A stretch of DNA of 35,077 nucleotides, from positions 1-35,077 of the forward strand of contig OMXL01000027.1 of NCBI GenBank assembly GCA_900314985.1, in the 5' to 3' direction. Shown one piece after another: positions 1-6,309 of this stretch (the first letter of the stretch is position 1; the number at the start of each line of letters is the position of its first letter). The position numbers and the translations under genes are program-made. Source of the stretch: an uncultured Prevotellaceae bacterium. Lineage in GTDB: Bacteria > Bacteroidota > Bacteroidia > Bacteroidales > Bacteroidaceae. The notes under the pieces are model-generated. The model was not told the DNA's origin and did not search any database. It saw only the letters and a program-made list of their open reading frames with translations.

Positions 1-92
1 TCGTCTGTCACAGTACCAGAGATGCTCTGGGCGTAGGATGCCATAGACACGAAGAGTGTCAACAACATCATCACAAACCTGCTTTGTTTCAT
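1..92 (-). CDS. N-terminus of a SusC/RagA-like TonB-dependent receptor (partial)
   Basis: Only the first 30 codons are inside the window; the gene runs off the left edge. The ATG is at 92-90. The peptide begins with a charged stretch (KQSRF), a hydrophobic core (MMLLTLFVSMA) and SYAQ, a typical Bacteroidota signal peptide, and then reads SISGTVTD. A signal peptide followed directly by an I/V-x-G-x-V-x-D motif is how SusC/RagA-type receptors begin, because the mature protein opens with a carboxypeptidase-regulatory-like domain. Those receptors import glycans or peptides through the outer membrane together with a SusD-like lipoprotein. The same start also occurs in other secreted proteins with this domain, so the call is family-level and the substrate cannot be inferred. 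Confidence 0.6.
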   Translation of the reverse strand, partial: MKQSRFVMMLLTLFVSMASYAQSISGTVTD

Positions 93-158
93 ACTTTGTC
101 TTTAAAATAATAATGTTAGTATTTTGGTTAGAATTTACCCGTAATTGGTTTTCTACTG

Positions 159-166
159 CAAAATTA
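159..166 (-). promoter_or_regulatory. Candidate -7 box for the receptor gene
   Basis: On the minus strand this reads TAATTTTG, matching the Bacteroidota -7 consensus TAnnTTTG. It lies 66 nt upstream of the ATG at 92. I see no convincing -33 TTG at 19-20 nt, so the call is weak. Confidence 0.35.
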
Positions 167-315
167 TTAAAAAAAATGTTGTACTTTGTGACGATGGGTC
201 GAGAAAGTGGACAAATATAGATACGCAAAAACGTAAGTCACTGACTAGTAATCGTTTGTTTTTTATCTCAAGTACAAAAAAGTGGATGAAATATAGAGGT
301 GTAAATCCGACAATA

Positions 316-352
316 AAGGCGTTTTTTGCCTTGAATTGGCCACAAAAGCGGC
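316..352 (-). terminator. Weak hairpins after the DUF721 gene
   Basis: Two small stems follow the broken DUF721 gene on the minus strand: GCCGC-TTTT-GTGGC (352-339) and AAGGC-AAAAAAC-GCCTT (332-316), the latter followed by TATTGT rather than a clean T-tract. They are a plausible but weak end for the recF-side transcript. The rest of 93-351 holds no credible gene. Confidence 0.3.
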
Positions 353-601
353 TAACAGAAACGTATGTCGGTAATCACCTGACTACCGACATACGTGTTC
401 AATTTGCTGATCAGATCCTGGCGACACATAGATAGTTCGGAGCGTAGCGCAGGACTTGACTGTATAGCGCTGTACCATCTGGCCAGCAATCTGGGGCCAT
501 GCCTCTACCAGTCGCTTCTGCAGCAGAGGCATTTCCAGACCTTGCTCACGCAGATTGCGCAAGATGAGGTCCTTCACCGATTGTACGTCGCGCTTAAACA
601 T
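352..601 (-). pseudogene. DUF721 (DciA-like) gene broken by an internal deletion and frameshift
   Basis: The first 57 or so codons from ATG 601 read like a Bacteroidota DUF721 protein: MFKRDVQSVKDLI, then PLLQKRLVEAWPQIAG, then RYTVKS and TLRTIYVS. The frame then gives an unrelated tail (PGSDQQIEHVCR) and stops at 383. The next frame over the same bases continues RQDLISKLNTYVG and QVITDIRFC and stops at 352, which is the normal end of the family. About a dozen residues usually found between YVS and the RQDL helix (the ALRxEL segment) are absent. A deletion between two short TGTCG repeats would explain both the missing piece and the shift. DUF721 is related to DciA, the DnaB-loading protein, and commonly sits next to recF in this group. 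The gap to the DUF4923 gene upstream is 8 bp. A sequencing error is possible but would not account for the missing segment. Confidence 0.75.
361..396. repeat. 13-bp perfect inverted repeat at the 3' end of the DUF721 gene
   Basis: ACGTATGTCGGTA (361-373) and TACCGACATACGT (384-396) are perfect inverses separated by 10 bp. They overlap the codons of the conserved TYVG and VITDIR segments, so the symmetry could be coding coincidence, but a stem of this length would be stable in the transcript. Confidence 0.7.
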
Positions 602-609
602 CGTTCCTA

Positions 610-1224
610 TTATTTCTTCATGTCGAAGCCCAGACGTACGCCGTCGTAGTTCTTCGAGAGTTCACCAATCTTCTGCGCAGTGTCGTTACCACTCATAGAT
701 GCCAGCACCTGCAGCACGTTGAGCAACTTCTTAGACTCGAAGAGCAGCGAGATGCCGCCGTATTCACGCTTGGCATAACAGTTGATAGAGAGCAGCAGGG
801 TCTTCATGGTCACTTTGGCAGTAGCCTCGTCAAGTGTCCATGTACCGCTAAACTGCTTGCCAGCGATAGCAGCAGAAAACGTGCCGTCCTCGTTGAAGGT
901 AGCATAAGTATTCTGAGCCGACAGACCAGCCTTCTGGAAATAAGGAGTCAGCTCCTGCTCAATCTTCGTGGCGGCAACCTCACCACCAGCCTTAGCCAAC
1001 AGGTTCTCGCTGGTGAAGGCGCATCCTGGGCTGTCGTAGTGCCATGTGCCAACCATTCCCTGCTTGGTCACCTTGTCAAGACCGATAACGCTGCTAAAAG
1101 CGTTAGCTATCGTACCACCACTTGCCATTGTCTGCAGCAGTGTACCAGCACCACACGATGTTACTACGACCCCTGCTGTTATCAGCAGCACGAGGGCAGT
1201 CATTGTTGTTACAATTTTCTTCAT
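610..1224 (-). CDS. DUF4923-family lipoprotein
   Basis: A 204-residue lipoprotein. It has a hydrophobic signal (TALVLLITAGVVV) and the lipobox VTSC with the acylated cysteine at residue 24, followed by GAGTLL. The body contains GMVGTWHYDSPGCAF, a long lipocalin-like middle with FNEDGTFSA and FSGTWTLDE, and the family-typical end NYDGVRLGFDMKK. These features match DUF4923, a Bacteroidales family of unknown function that is predicted to form a small beta-barrel in the periplasm or on the inner leaflet of the outer membrane. It lies 38 bp after recF and 8 bp before the broken DUF721 gene, all on the minus strand, so the three are probably one transcript. No catalytic role can be inferred. Confidence 0.85.
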   Translation of the reverse strand: MKKIVTTMTALVLLITAGVVVTSCGAGTLLQTMASGGTIANAFSSVIGLDKVTKQGMVGTWHYDSPGCAFTSENLLAKAGGEVAATKIEQELTPYFQKAGLSAQNTYATFNEDGTFSAAIAGKQFSGTWTLDEATAKVTMKTLLLSINCYAKREYGGISLLFESKKLLNVLQVLASMSGNDTAQKIGELSKNYDGVRLGFDMKK

Positions 1225-1253
1225 CTTTCTTACTATTATATAATTAATTCAAT

Positions 1254-1274
1254 GTTCAAAGTTCAAAGTTCAAT
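1254..1274. repeat. Heptamer repeat across the recF stop
   Basis: Three tandem 7-mers (GTTCAAA, GTTCAAA, GTTCAAT on the plus strand) cover the recF stop codon and the start of the recF-DUF4923 gap. This is one of several heptamer arrays in the window. Confidence 0.75.
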
Positions 1275-2348
1275 TTCTCCATTTGTTACGTGGAATATCT
1301 TGTAATCCAATGCCGTATTGCTCAATATCTGGTCCAGATGGTCGCGATTGGTATCGGTGATGAATATCTGTCCGAAGTTGTCGCTAGACACCAGTCGCAC
1401 AATCTGCTCCACACGCTGAGCGTCCAGCTTGTCGAAGATGTCGTCGAGCAACAGCAGGGGCGTCGTCTTCGCACCTGTCCGTTTCAGGAAGTCAAACTGC
1501 GCCAACTTCAGCGCTATGACGTACGTCTTATTCTGACCCTGCGAACCCTCGCGCTTCATCAGGTGACCGTCGAGCGTAAACTCCAAATCGTCACGATGTA
1601 CACCATGCAACGAGTAGCCCACGGCCAAGTCCTTGTGGCGATCGCGCTGAATCACCTCCAACAGCGGACCACGCTGACAGTGAGACACATAGGTCAACCC
1701 TACCCGTTCCTGTCCGCCAGAGATGTGTTGGTAGTATTCTTGGAATAGTGGCACCAGTTCGTCCACGAAAGCACGGCGCTTCTCATACAACAGTTCGCCA
1801 GCCTCCGCCATCTGTTCTTCCCACAGTTGCAACACCAGTGGGTCTGGTGCCGGGTCTTCCATCTTCAGCAGGATGTTACGCTGCTGCAAGGCATTGTTAT
1901 AGCGGCTCAGCGCATCGATATACGAGCGGTCGTACTGCGCTATCACCATATCCATCAGCTTGCGGCGCTCCTCGCTGCCCCCTTCTATGAGCAGTGAGTC
2001 AGCAGGCGACACCACCACGAGTGGTATCAGTCCGATGTGCTCCGACAGTCGCTTATATTCCTTTTTATTACGCTTGAAGTGCTTCTTCTGTCCACGCTTC
2101 ATGCCCACAGATACCACATCCTCGTCATACTCTCCTTCTATCATACAGAAGGGCTGGTCGTGGCGAATCACCTGTGAATCAATAGGGTTCGACGCTGACC
2201 TACAGAACGACAGGTAGTACACGGCATCGAGCACATTCGTCTTACCCATGCCATTACTACCAATAAAGCAGTTCATCTTGGGCGACAGCTCCAACTGGGC
2301 CTCGCCAATATTCTTATAGTTCAGTATCGACAGTTTCTTCAGTATCAT
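1263..2348 (-). CDS. recF: RecF recombination mediator ATPase
   Basis: A 361-residue RecF. It loads RecA onto gapped DNA together with RecO and RecR at stalled forks. The Walker A motif GSNGMGKT is at residues 30-37, the ABC signature region EGSQGQNKT at about 267-275 and the Walker B/D-loop LLLLDDIFDKLD at 298-309. The length and the start MILKKLSILNYKNI match the family. I chose ATG 2348 over the longer open frame (to 2462) because the upstream 38 codons look non-coding and a promoter (TAACTTTG) sits 8 nt upstream of this ATG. Downstream genes on the same strand are DUF4923 and DUF721. The usual divergent neighbour in this group, the TPR-ribH pair, lies about 5 kb away here. Confidence 0.96.
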   Translation of the reverse strand: MILKKLSILNYKNIGEAQLELSPKMNCFIGSNGMGKTNVLDAVYYLSFCRSASNPIDSQVIRHDQPFCMIEGEYDEDVVSVGMKRGQKKHFKRNKKEYKRLSEHIGLIPLVVVSPADSLLIEGGSEERRKLMDMVIAQYDRSYIDALSRYNNALQQRNILLKMEDPAPDPLVLQLWEEQMAEAGELLYEKRRAFVDELVPLFQEYYQHISGGQERVGLTYVSHCQRGPLLEVIQRDRHKDLAVGYSLHGVHRDDLEFTLDGHLMKREGSQGQNKTYVIALKLAQFDFLKRTGAKTTPLLLLDDIFDKLDAQRVEQIVRLVSSDNFGQIFITDTNRDHLDQILSNTALDYKIFHVTNGEIEL

Positions 2349-2356
2349 TTCGGGTG

Positions 2357-2388
2357 CAAAGTTACGAATAAGCGAGGAGAATGCAAAA
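2357..2388 (-). promoter_or_regulatory. recF promoter (-33 / -7)
   Basis: On the minus strand this is TTTTG (2388-2384), a 19-nt spacer and TAACTTTG (2364-2357). The -7 box ends 8 nt before the recF ATG, which implies an almost leaderless mRNA. Confidence 0.7.
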
Positions 2389-2418
2389 GGAAAACATGTT
2401 TTTCTTATCAAGCGAAAT

Positions 2419-3705
2419 TTATTTCCACCAGCAGTCTTTCGTCTTACAGATTGCCTGAGCAATACAATTCATGGTTTTACATTCAGCTACTGTAATCATC
2501 TCATCGGCAGTCCGATAATGGTACTGCCAAGGGGAAAGCAATAAGAGATGTCCCTCTGCACACATTTGTATGCGAGCCTCCGAAGGGTGATATATTTCTG
2601 GAAAACCATTGTCTGCAATGAGAGCCACTGGGTAAGATTTAGCGATGACATCATCCATAATTCGCTGCTCACCTTTGGCAATACGTGCAGACACCAGCAC
2701 GACACCCTCTGCGGCCTTCTCAATACATTGTTGCAGCTGACGACCATGCAATAAAGCATCCTTCCTGTGACAAATGACAGGTAGAATAGAGTTATTGAGC
2801 ATTCCGTAGTCACCATAACTGTCACAGTAGATATGTCCGTCCTTAACTATCAGCAACTTCTCGATGCGTTGCCATATCTCTTCATTGAACTGTGTCGGTG
2901 AGCATTCTTGTTGCAGATAACCTTTCAAGGCTCGTAGAGATAGATGAGTATCTATGCTCTTACGTTGGCATTGCAACCACAATCGATGTGAACTTCGGAG
3001 CAATCGGCTTCGTGGGTTATTATGAATATATTGTCGCTGCGTCTCCAATTGCTCAGCACTCAGCGGTATCACGTCTACAAAGCCGAGAGAGAACAACGGA
3101 GCACGCCCTGTAGTTCCGCGCGATGGTACCTTATATCCTTGCGGGTAAACCGCAGGGCACTGGCTATTGCCTGCACTCATGCTTTTTTGGCTATTGCCTG
3201 CCCCTGTACTTGTCTGGCTATCACCAGCGTCCATGCTTATCTGGCTACCACTGGCGCCCGTGCTCGCTTGGTTACTGTTTTCGCCAGTGTCTGCGGGTTT
3301 ACCCCGTAGTTCCAGCATCTCCCAGAACCGCCGGTTACACCCCTTTTTGAACCCAGCAATCACCTGCCCCAGATGCGTTGCCACCCCGTTCTTACTAAAG
3401 ATATCCCGATGCACCACCACGATGCAATGCAAATGGTCAGGCATCACCACATGATCCTGTATCTCTATCATCGGGTAGTGGGCCGTAATGCTTGTCGTCA
3501 GCTCCTGTTCCACCATCCTGCCTACCTCGTTCAGTTCCACACGTGGTGCCTGTGGACTGCCATCGGCAGCATTGATATCCCCCACAACCTTACCCAATGC
3601 CTGTCGATAGACCATATTCAACTTGATGGTGACATGATAAGTTCCTGGCAAGCCATATTGCTTATGCTTGCTTCGCCTGTCCATGCGATGGTTGTAATTC
3701 TCCAT
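2419..3705 (-). CDS. REP-associated tyrosine transposase (RAYT) with a DprA-like C-terminal extension
   Basis: A 428-residue protein. Residues 17-130 carry the Y1/IS200-type HUH transposase fold: LPGTYHVTIKLN, then DHVVMPDHLHCIVVV with the metal-binding HLH at 91-93. The nucleophile Tyr226 lies in QRQYIHNNP, the RAYT hallmark, so the enzyme should nick single-stranded palindromic DNA. Two features are unusual. Four 9-residue repeats (147-182, SxxAGxSQ theme) separate the HUH motif from the tyrosine helix. Residues 280-428 add a domain absent from ordinary RAYTs (about 160-200 residues); its EGVVLVSARIAKGEQ, PVALIADNGFPEIYHPSE and GHLLLLSPWQ segments resemble the Rossmann-like SLOG/DprA core by eye. 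It sits 70 bp upstream of recF on the same strand. Start ATG 3705 is 8 nt after a -7-like box. No flanking terminal repeats were found, consistent with a domesticated single-copy RAYT. The function of the extension is unknown. Confidence 0.85.
   Translation of the reverse strand: MENYNHRMDRRSKHKQYGLPGTYHVTIKLNMVYRQALGKVVGDINAADGSPQAPRVELNEVGRMVEQELTTSITAHYPMIEIQDHVVMPDHLHCIVVVHRDIFSKNGVATHLGQVIAGFKKGCNRRFWEMLELRGKPADTGENSNQASTGASGSQISMDAGDSQTSTGAGNSQKSMSAGNSQCPAVYPQGYKVPSRGTTGRAPLFSLGFVDVIPLSAEQLETQRQYIHNNPRSRLLRSSHRLWLQCQRKSIDTHLSLRALKGYLQQECSPTQFNEEIWQRIEKLLIVKDGHIYCDSYGDYGMLNNSILPVICHRKDALLHGRQLQQCIEKAAEGVVLVSARIAKGEQRIMDDVIAKSYPVALIADNGFPEIYHPSEARIQMCAEGHLLLLSPWQYHYRTADEMITVAECKTMNCIAQAICKTKDCWWK
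3160..3267 (-). repeat. 27-bp minisatellite inside the RAYT gene
   Basis: Four in-frame 27-bp units encode ASTGASGSQ, ISMDAGDSQ, TSTGAGNSQ and KSMSAGNSQ. Short palindrome-like sequences (GCGGGTTTACCCCG and GCGGGTAAACCGC, inverted relative to each other) flank the array. Copy number could vary without shifting the frame. Confidence 0.8.
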
Positions 3706-3713
3706 ATCTCATG

Positions 3714-3747
3714 CAAAGATAATACTTTTATCTTTAATCATTTTCAA
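3714..3747 (-). promoter_or_regulatory. Candidate RAYT promoter
   Basis: TATCTTTG on the minus strand (3721-3714) lies 8 nt from the ATG at 3705. The nearest TTG (3747-3745) is 23 nt away, longer than the 19-20 nt seen elsewhere in the window. Confidence 0.5.
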
Positions 3748-3763
3748 AAAACGGAAGAATTAT

Positions 3764-3794
3764 TTGCATCTTTAGAAAAATCTTGCTATCTTTG
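3764..3794 (+). promoter_or_regulatory. Promoter of the structured leader RNA / BspA gene
   Basis: TTG (3764-3766), a 20-nt spacer and TATCTTTG (3787-3794). Transcription should begin near 3800, about 290 nt before the first BspA start codon. No other TAnnTTTG box lies between here and that gene. Confidence 0.75.
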
Positions 3795-3800
3795 CCAATA

Positions 3801-4046
3801 AATACAAATATGTAGAACTTTTTAAAACGATTTGCCTATGGGCTGAGATTAACTTACAAGGACATATAGGATGAATATCCACTTTTAGATTCTTGTATTC
3901 TGACAATTGGGGAATTGAAAGATACGTAGCAAGAACTGAAGTAGATAGTTCACGCCAATCGGCGTGGGCGTTTACTCGTTTAAGCTACATAGGTTATCCC
4001 CAATACCTCAGAATACGTAGACGAAGTAAATTGTCCACGTTTTTTC
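3801..4046 (+). ncRNA. Structured RNA of unknown class upstream of the BspA-like gene
   Basis: The transcript predicted from the promoter at 3764 folds into a closed multibranch. GTATTCTGA (3895-3903) pairs with TCAGAATAC (4008-4016), TTGGGG (3907-3912) with CCCCAA (3998-4003), and GTAGC (3926-3930) with GCTAC (3984-3988). Inside are hairpins GAACT/AGTTC (3933-3937/3947-3951) and ACGCC-AATC-GGCGT (3952-3965). A terminator follows at once. No open frame fits. The layout of promoter, branched fold, terminator and then coding sequence is that of a cis-regulatory attenuator, but an independent small RNA is equally possible. I could not match it to a named RNA class. Confidence 0.55.
4016..4046 (+). 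terminator. Intrinsic terminator or attenuator after the structured RNA
   Basis: CGTAGAC (4016-4022) pairs with GTCCACG (4033-4039), six of seven pairs, and is followed by TTTTTTC from 4040. It lies 44 nt before the BspA start codon, so the gene is expressed only by read-through unless there is an unrecognised promoter. Confidence 0.6.
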
Positions 4047-4089
4047 TTTGTGTGTGTTAATAAATAACAATATCTAAAAACAAATTATT

Positions 4090-5259
4090 ATGAGACAATT
4101 ATTATTTTCAATTATCGCTCTACTTGGTGTTACACAGACGTGGGGCTACAACTGCAAGGTAAATGGAATCTGCTATGATTTGAACTGGAATGCCCATACT
4201 GCCACAGTGACTTATTCTGGATACCCATACAACAATGAATATACTGGTCATTACGGTGGTAACGGCCTAAAAAATGCGGACATAGAGATTCCTTCTACAA
4301 TTACTTACAATGATATAGAATATACCGTAACTGCGATTGGTGACAAAGCGTTCTATGACTGCGAGAGCAGTGTTCTAATGTCCTCTATCACGATTCCCTC
4401 CACAGTGACTAGTATAGGCAGTCAAGCATTTTGGAAATGCACAAATCTTACCTCCTTTACCATTCCCTCGAGTGTGACTACTATTGGCGACTATGCGTTC
4501 TCTGGTTGTTGGAATTTAACGACGGTAATTGTTGACAAAGAAATTCCCTTATCAATAACTTCTAATACTTTCTCCAATAGTGCCTCTGCAACCCTTTATG
4601 TCCCTTATGGTTGCAAGGCTGCATATGAGATAGCCGACCATTGGAAGGACTTTAAAGAAATCAAAGAGACGCCCCCTACAAGCGTAGACCTTTCCATTAG
4701 TGATGCAGGCATAGGAACCTATTGTAGTGAATTCGACCTTGACTTTACGAATTCGGATGTGAAGGCATACATTGTTTCTGCATTTACTCCAAGCACAGGG
4801 AAGGTGCTTCTTACTCGAATCTATGATGTGCCTGCCAATACTGGAATTGTCGTAAAGGGAGACGAGGGCGATTTCCAGATTCCTACAAAGAGCGCAGAGA
4901 CAATAGTGGCCAATATGCTTGTTGGTGTGACTGAAGATACTCAACTGGATAAGGTTGTTGGCGACTATACCAACTATATATTGGCTAAAAAAGCTGGTGA
5001 AATTGGTTTCTATGCAGTTAGTGACGGCTCGACGCTGAAAGCTCATAAGGCTTATCTTCCGCTTTTAACTGCAAGTCTTCCTTCAAGTAGCAGAGTTGCT
5101 GTTGTCTTCGATGATGAGGAAGCGACAACATTCATCAATGAAGTAGGGCCTAAGGACTCAGACATATTGAATACTTTTTATAATCTGAATGGCCAGCGGT
5201 TGAGCGGCTTGCAAAAGGGATTGAATATCATTAATGGCAAGAAGGTAATCATTAAGTGA
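4090..5259 (+). CDS. BspA-like leucine-rich-repeat surface protein
   Basis: A 389-residue secreted protein. A signal peptide (residues 1-19, LLFSIIALLGVTQTWG) is followed by NCKVNGICYDLN and then LRR_5/BspA repeats at about 60-155 with the diagnostic rhythm ITIPSTVTSIGSQAFWKC, TNLTSFTIPSSVTTIG, DYAFSGC. It continues through the linker LYVPYGCKAAYE. Residues 170-350 are a beta-rich domain, and the last 30 residues (FYNLNGQRLSGLQKGLNIIN, GKKVIIK) are the C-terminal module that is widespread on secreted Prevotella proteins and resembles type IX secretion sorting tails. BspA-family proteins bind host matrix proteins or other bacteria; that role is known only for family members. It is preceded by the structured RNA and followed after 7 bp by a small ORF. 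Composition is AT-richer than the housekeeping genes nearby. Confidence 0.85.
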   Translation: MRQLLFSIIALLGVTQTWGYNCKVNGICYDLNWNAHTATVTYSGYPYNNEYTGHYGGNGLKNADIEIPSTITYNDIEYTVTAIGDKAFYDCESSVLMSSITIPSTVTSIGSQAFWKCTNLTSFTIPSSVTTIGDYAFSGCWNLTTVIVDKEIPLSITSNTFSNSASATLYVPYGCKAAYEIADHWKDFKEIKETPPTSVDLSISDAGIGTYCSEFDLDFTNSDVKAYIVSAFTPSTGKVLLTRIYDVPANTGIVVKGDEGDFQIPTKSAETIVANMLVGVTEDTQLDKVVGDYTNYILAKKAGEIGFYAVSDGSTLKAHKAYLPLLTASLPSSSRVAVVFDDEEATTFINEVGPKDSDILNTFYNLNGQRLSGLQKGLNIINGKKVIIK

Positions 5260-5266
5260 TAATGGT

Positions 5267-5434
5267 ATGAAACGAAAAGAATATATATGCCCACAAATAG
5301 AGGTAATGAAGATGCGCGTAAATTGTCTGACTATCACCTCTGGAGAGCCTATTGACGAAGTTGTCCATACTCCAGATGAAGAGGTGGATGCAGGAGATGC
5401 CCTGTCAAGAGATTATTTCGACTTCGAAGAATAG
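5267..5434 (+). CDS. 55-residue acidic small protein
   Basis: A short ORF from ATG 5267 to TAG 5432-5434, starting 7 bp after the BspA stop. It begins MKRKEYICPQIEVMKMRVN, continues CLTITSGEPIDEV and ends DYFDFEE. Small Bacteroidales proteins that start M-K-(x)-(K/R)-x-Y-x-x-P-x-I-E-V and finish in an acidic or low-complexity tail are common beside BspA, fimbrillin or exopolysaccharide genes; their function is not known to me. There is no signal peptide and no transmembrane segment. Tight coupling to the BspA gene suggests co-translation. Coding status rests on the family-like N-terminus and spacing, not on a search. Confidence 0.7.
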   Translation: MKRKEYICPQIEVMKMRVNCLTITSGEPIDEVVHTPDEEVDAGDALSRDYFDFEE

Positions 5435-5513
5435 AGTGAAGGATGAAAAATACGACAAGACCTACCACTTAGTACAAATGAATGTAAGTCGTTTGTATAG
5501 AGGAACTTCTGGA

Positions 5514-5540
5514 GGGTACCTCTTATGATGAGAGGTACCC
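5514..5540. repeat. 10-bp perfect hairpin with GGGTACC core
   Basis: GGGTACCTCT (5514-5523) and AGAGGTACCC (5531-5540) with a 7-nt loop, no T-tract. It opens the 1.1-kb repeat field between the small ORF and the lipoprotein gene. A related GGGGTACCCTGTC lies near 5612. The gap 5435-6459 holds no credible gene, only these repeats. Confidence 0.8.
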
Positions 5541-5679
5541 AAGAGGTAGTCGAGAGGTCTGGCTTTCCCTATGCCATTCACAGTATTCACAATTCACAGT
5601 TTAATTTTTAAGGGGTACCCTGTCAATCAGAGGACAGGTTTGATGTGAACCCTATTTTCGAGATATTTTAATTATTGTA

Positions 5680-5802
5680 GTGGAGAGGTGGAGATGGTGG
5701 AGTATATTTTTAAAAGTCTACGCGTACCTGTGTACATTATTATATACATGTGTACGCAAAGAGTTTATAATTACTACCCCACCATCTCCACCATCTCCAC
5801 CC
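5680..5802. repeat. Inverted-repeat element, copy 1: GGTGGAGAT arms around a conserved core
   Basis: The left arm (5680-5704) and right arm (5775-5802) are inverted copies built of 9-bp GGTGGAGAT iterons. Between them lies a near-palindromic core (5721-5757) that begins CGCGTACCTGTGTAC and ends ACATGTGTACGC. The same core, one base different and in reverse orientation, occurs at 31443-31479 with different arms. Confidence 0.85.
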
Positions 5803-5981
5803 ACATGAGACACAAGTGACAGGCTGTTTCATTTACTAATTTCTGACTAGGGTATGGCCTCCTGTCAAACAGGAAAATCGCAAAATCTATTAACCTATTA
5901 TCATTCATTTATCAGACATGTTCCAATAAGTCCTTGGATATTTATGCGGTTTCTGTTTCGAAGACTCGAAAATTTTGTGAT

Positions 5982-6309
5982 AGAGACTGACAGACTGACA
6001 AAACACCGACGCACAGGGCGTTTGCAGTCTTTCTGGAGACTGTCAAGACTGACAGGAGACTGACAGCCCATCGACTTTAAATTCTAATAGAATAATTGTC
6101 TAGAAAATTCTATGAATTCTCTAGAGAATTGTCCACGTATTAGGTGTATACGGTAGAAATTCTCTAGAGAATTTTTCGTTTATACAGCTGATATGCGCAA
6201 AGATACAGCTATTATCTGGACTAAATGTTGTCAGTCTTGTCAGTCTCTAAAAGACTGTCAACAGACTGCAAATGCCCTGTGCATCGGTGTTTTGTCAGTC
6301 TGACAGTCT
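5982..6309. repeat. About 84-bp inverted repeat with TGACAGAC iteron arms
   Basis: The left arm (5982-6066) and right arm (6228-6309) are imperfect inverses. Their best 40-bp stretch (CAGACTGACAAAACACCGA, then GCACAGGG, to GCAGTCT) differs at only two positions. The loop contains perfect palindromes AATTCTCTAGAGAATT (6115-6130) and AAATTCTCTAGAGAATTT (6157-6174) plus two ACAGCT iterons. A fully extruded or transcribed form would be a long hairpin. Confidence 0.9.
6182..6223 (+). repeat. Two 21-bp ACAGCT iterons
   Basis: ATACAGCTGATATG begins at 6182 and ATACAGCTATTATC at 6203, exactly 21 bp apart. The same motif and period recur at 34243-34284 and 34669-34752. Confidence 0.7.

Noticed and set aside
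145-435. 96-residue open frame on the plus strand
   Set aside because: It crosses the DUF721 end in antisense, has no family-like sequence and no promoter.
2349-2462. Longer N-terminus of RecF
   Set aside because: The extra 38 codons overlap the recF promoter and the RAYT end and are not RecF-like.
3841-3870. TPP riboswitch, suggested by GGCTGAGATT
   Set aside because: The other conserved THI-box parts (ACCTGATC, then GCGTAGGGA) are absent and the downstream gene is an adhesin, not thiamine-related.
3895-3930. Hammerhead ribozyme, suggested by CTGA and GAAAG
   Set aside because: The invariant CTGANGA-stem-GAAA order is not met; the bases fit the multibranch stems better.
2419-4089. IS element bounded by terminal inverted repeats
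   Set aside because: No matching ends or target duplications flank the transposase; RAYTs normally lack them.
5854-6063. 69-residue open frame in the repeat field
   Set aside because: It runs into the inverted repeat arm and its codons follow the iterons; no protein-like pattern.
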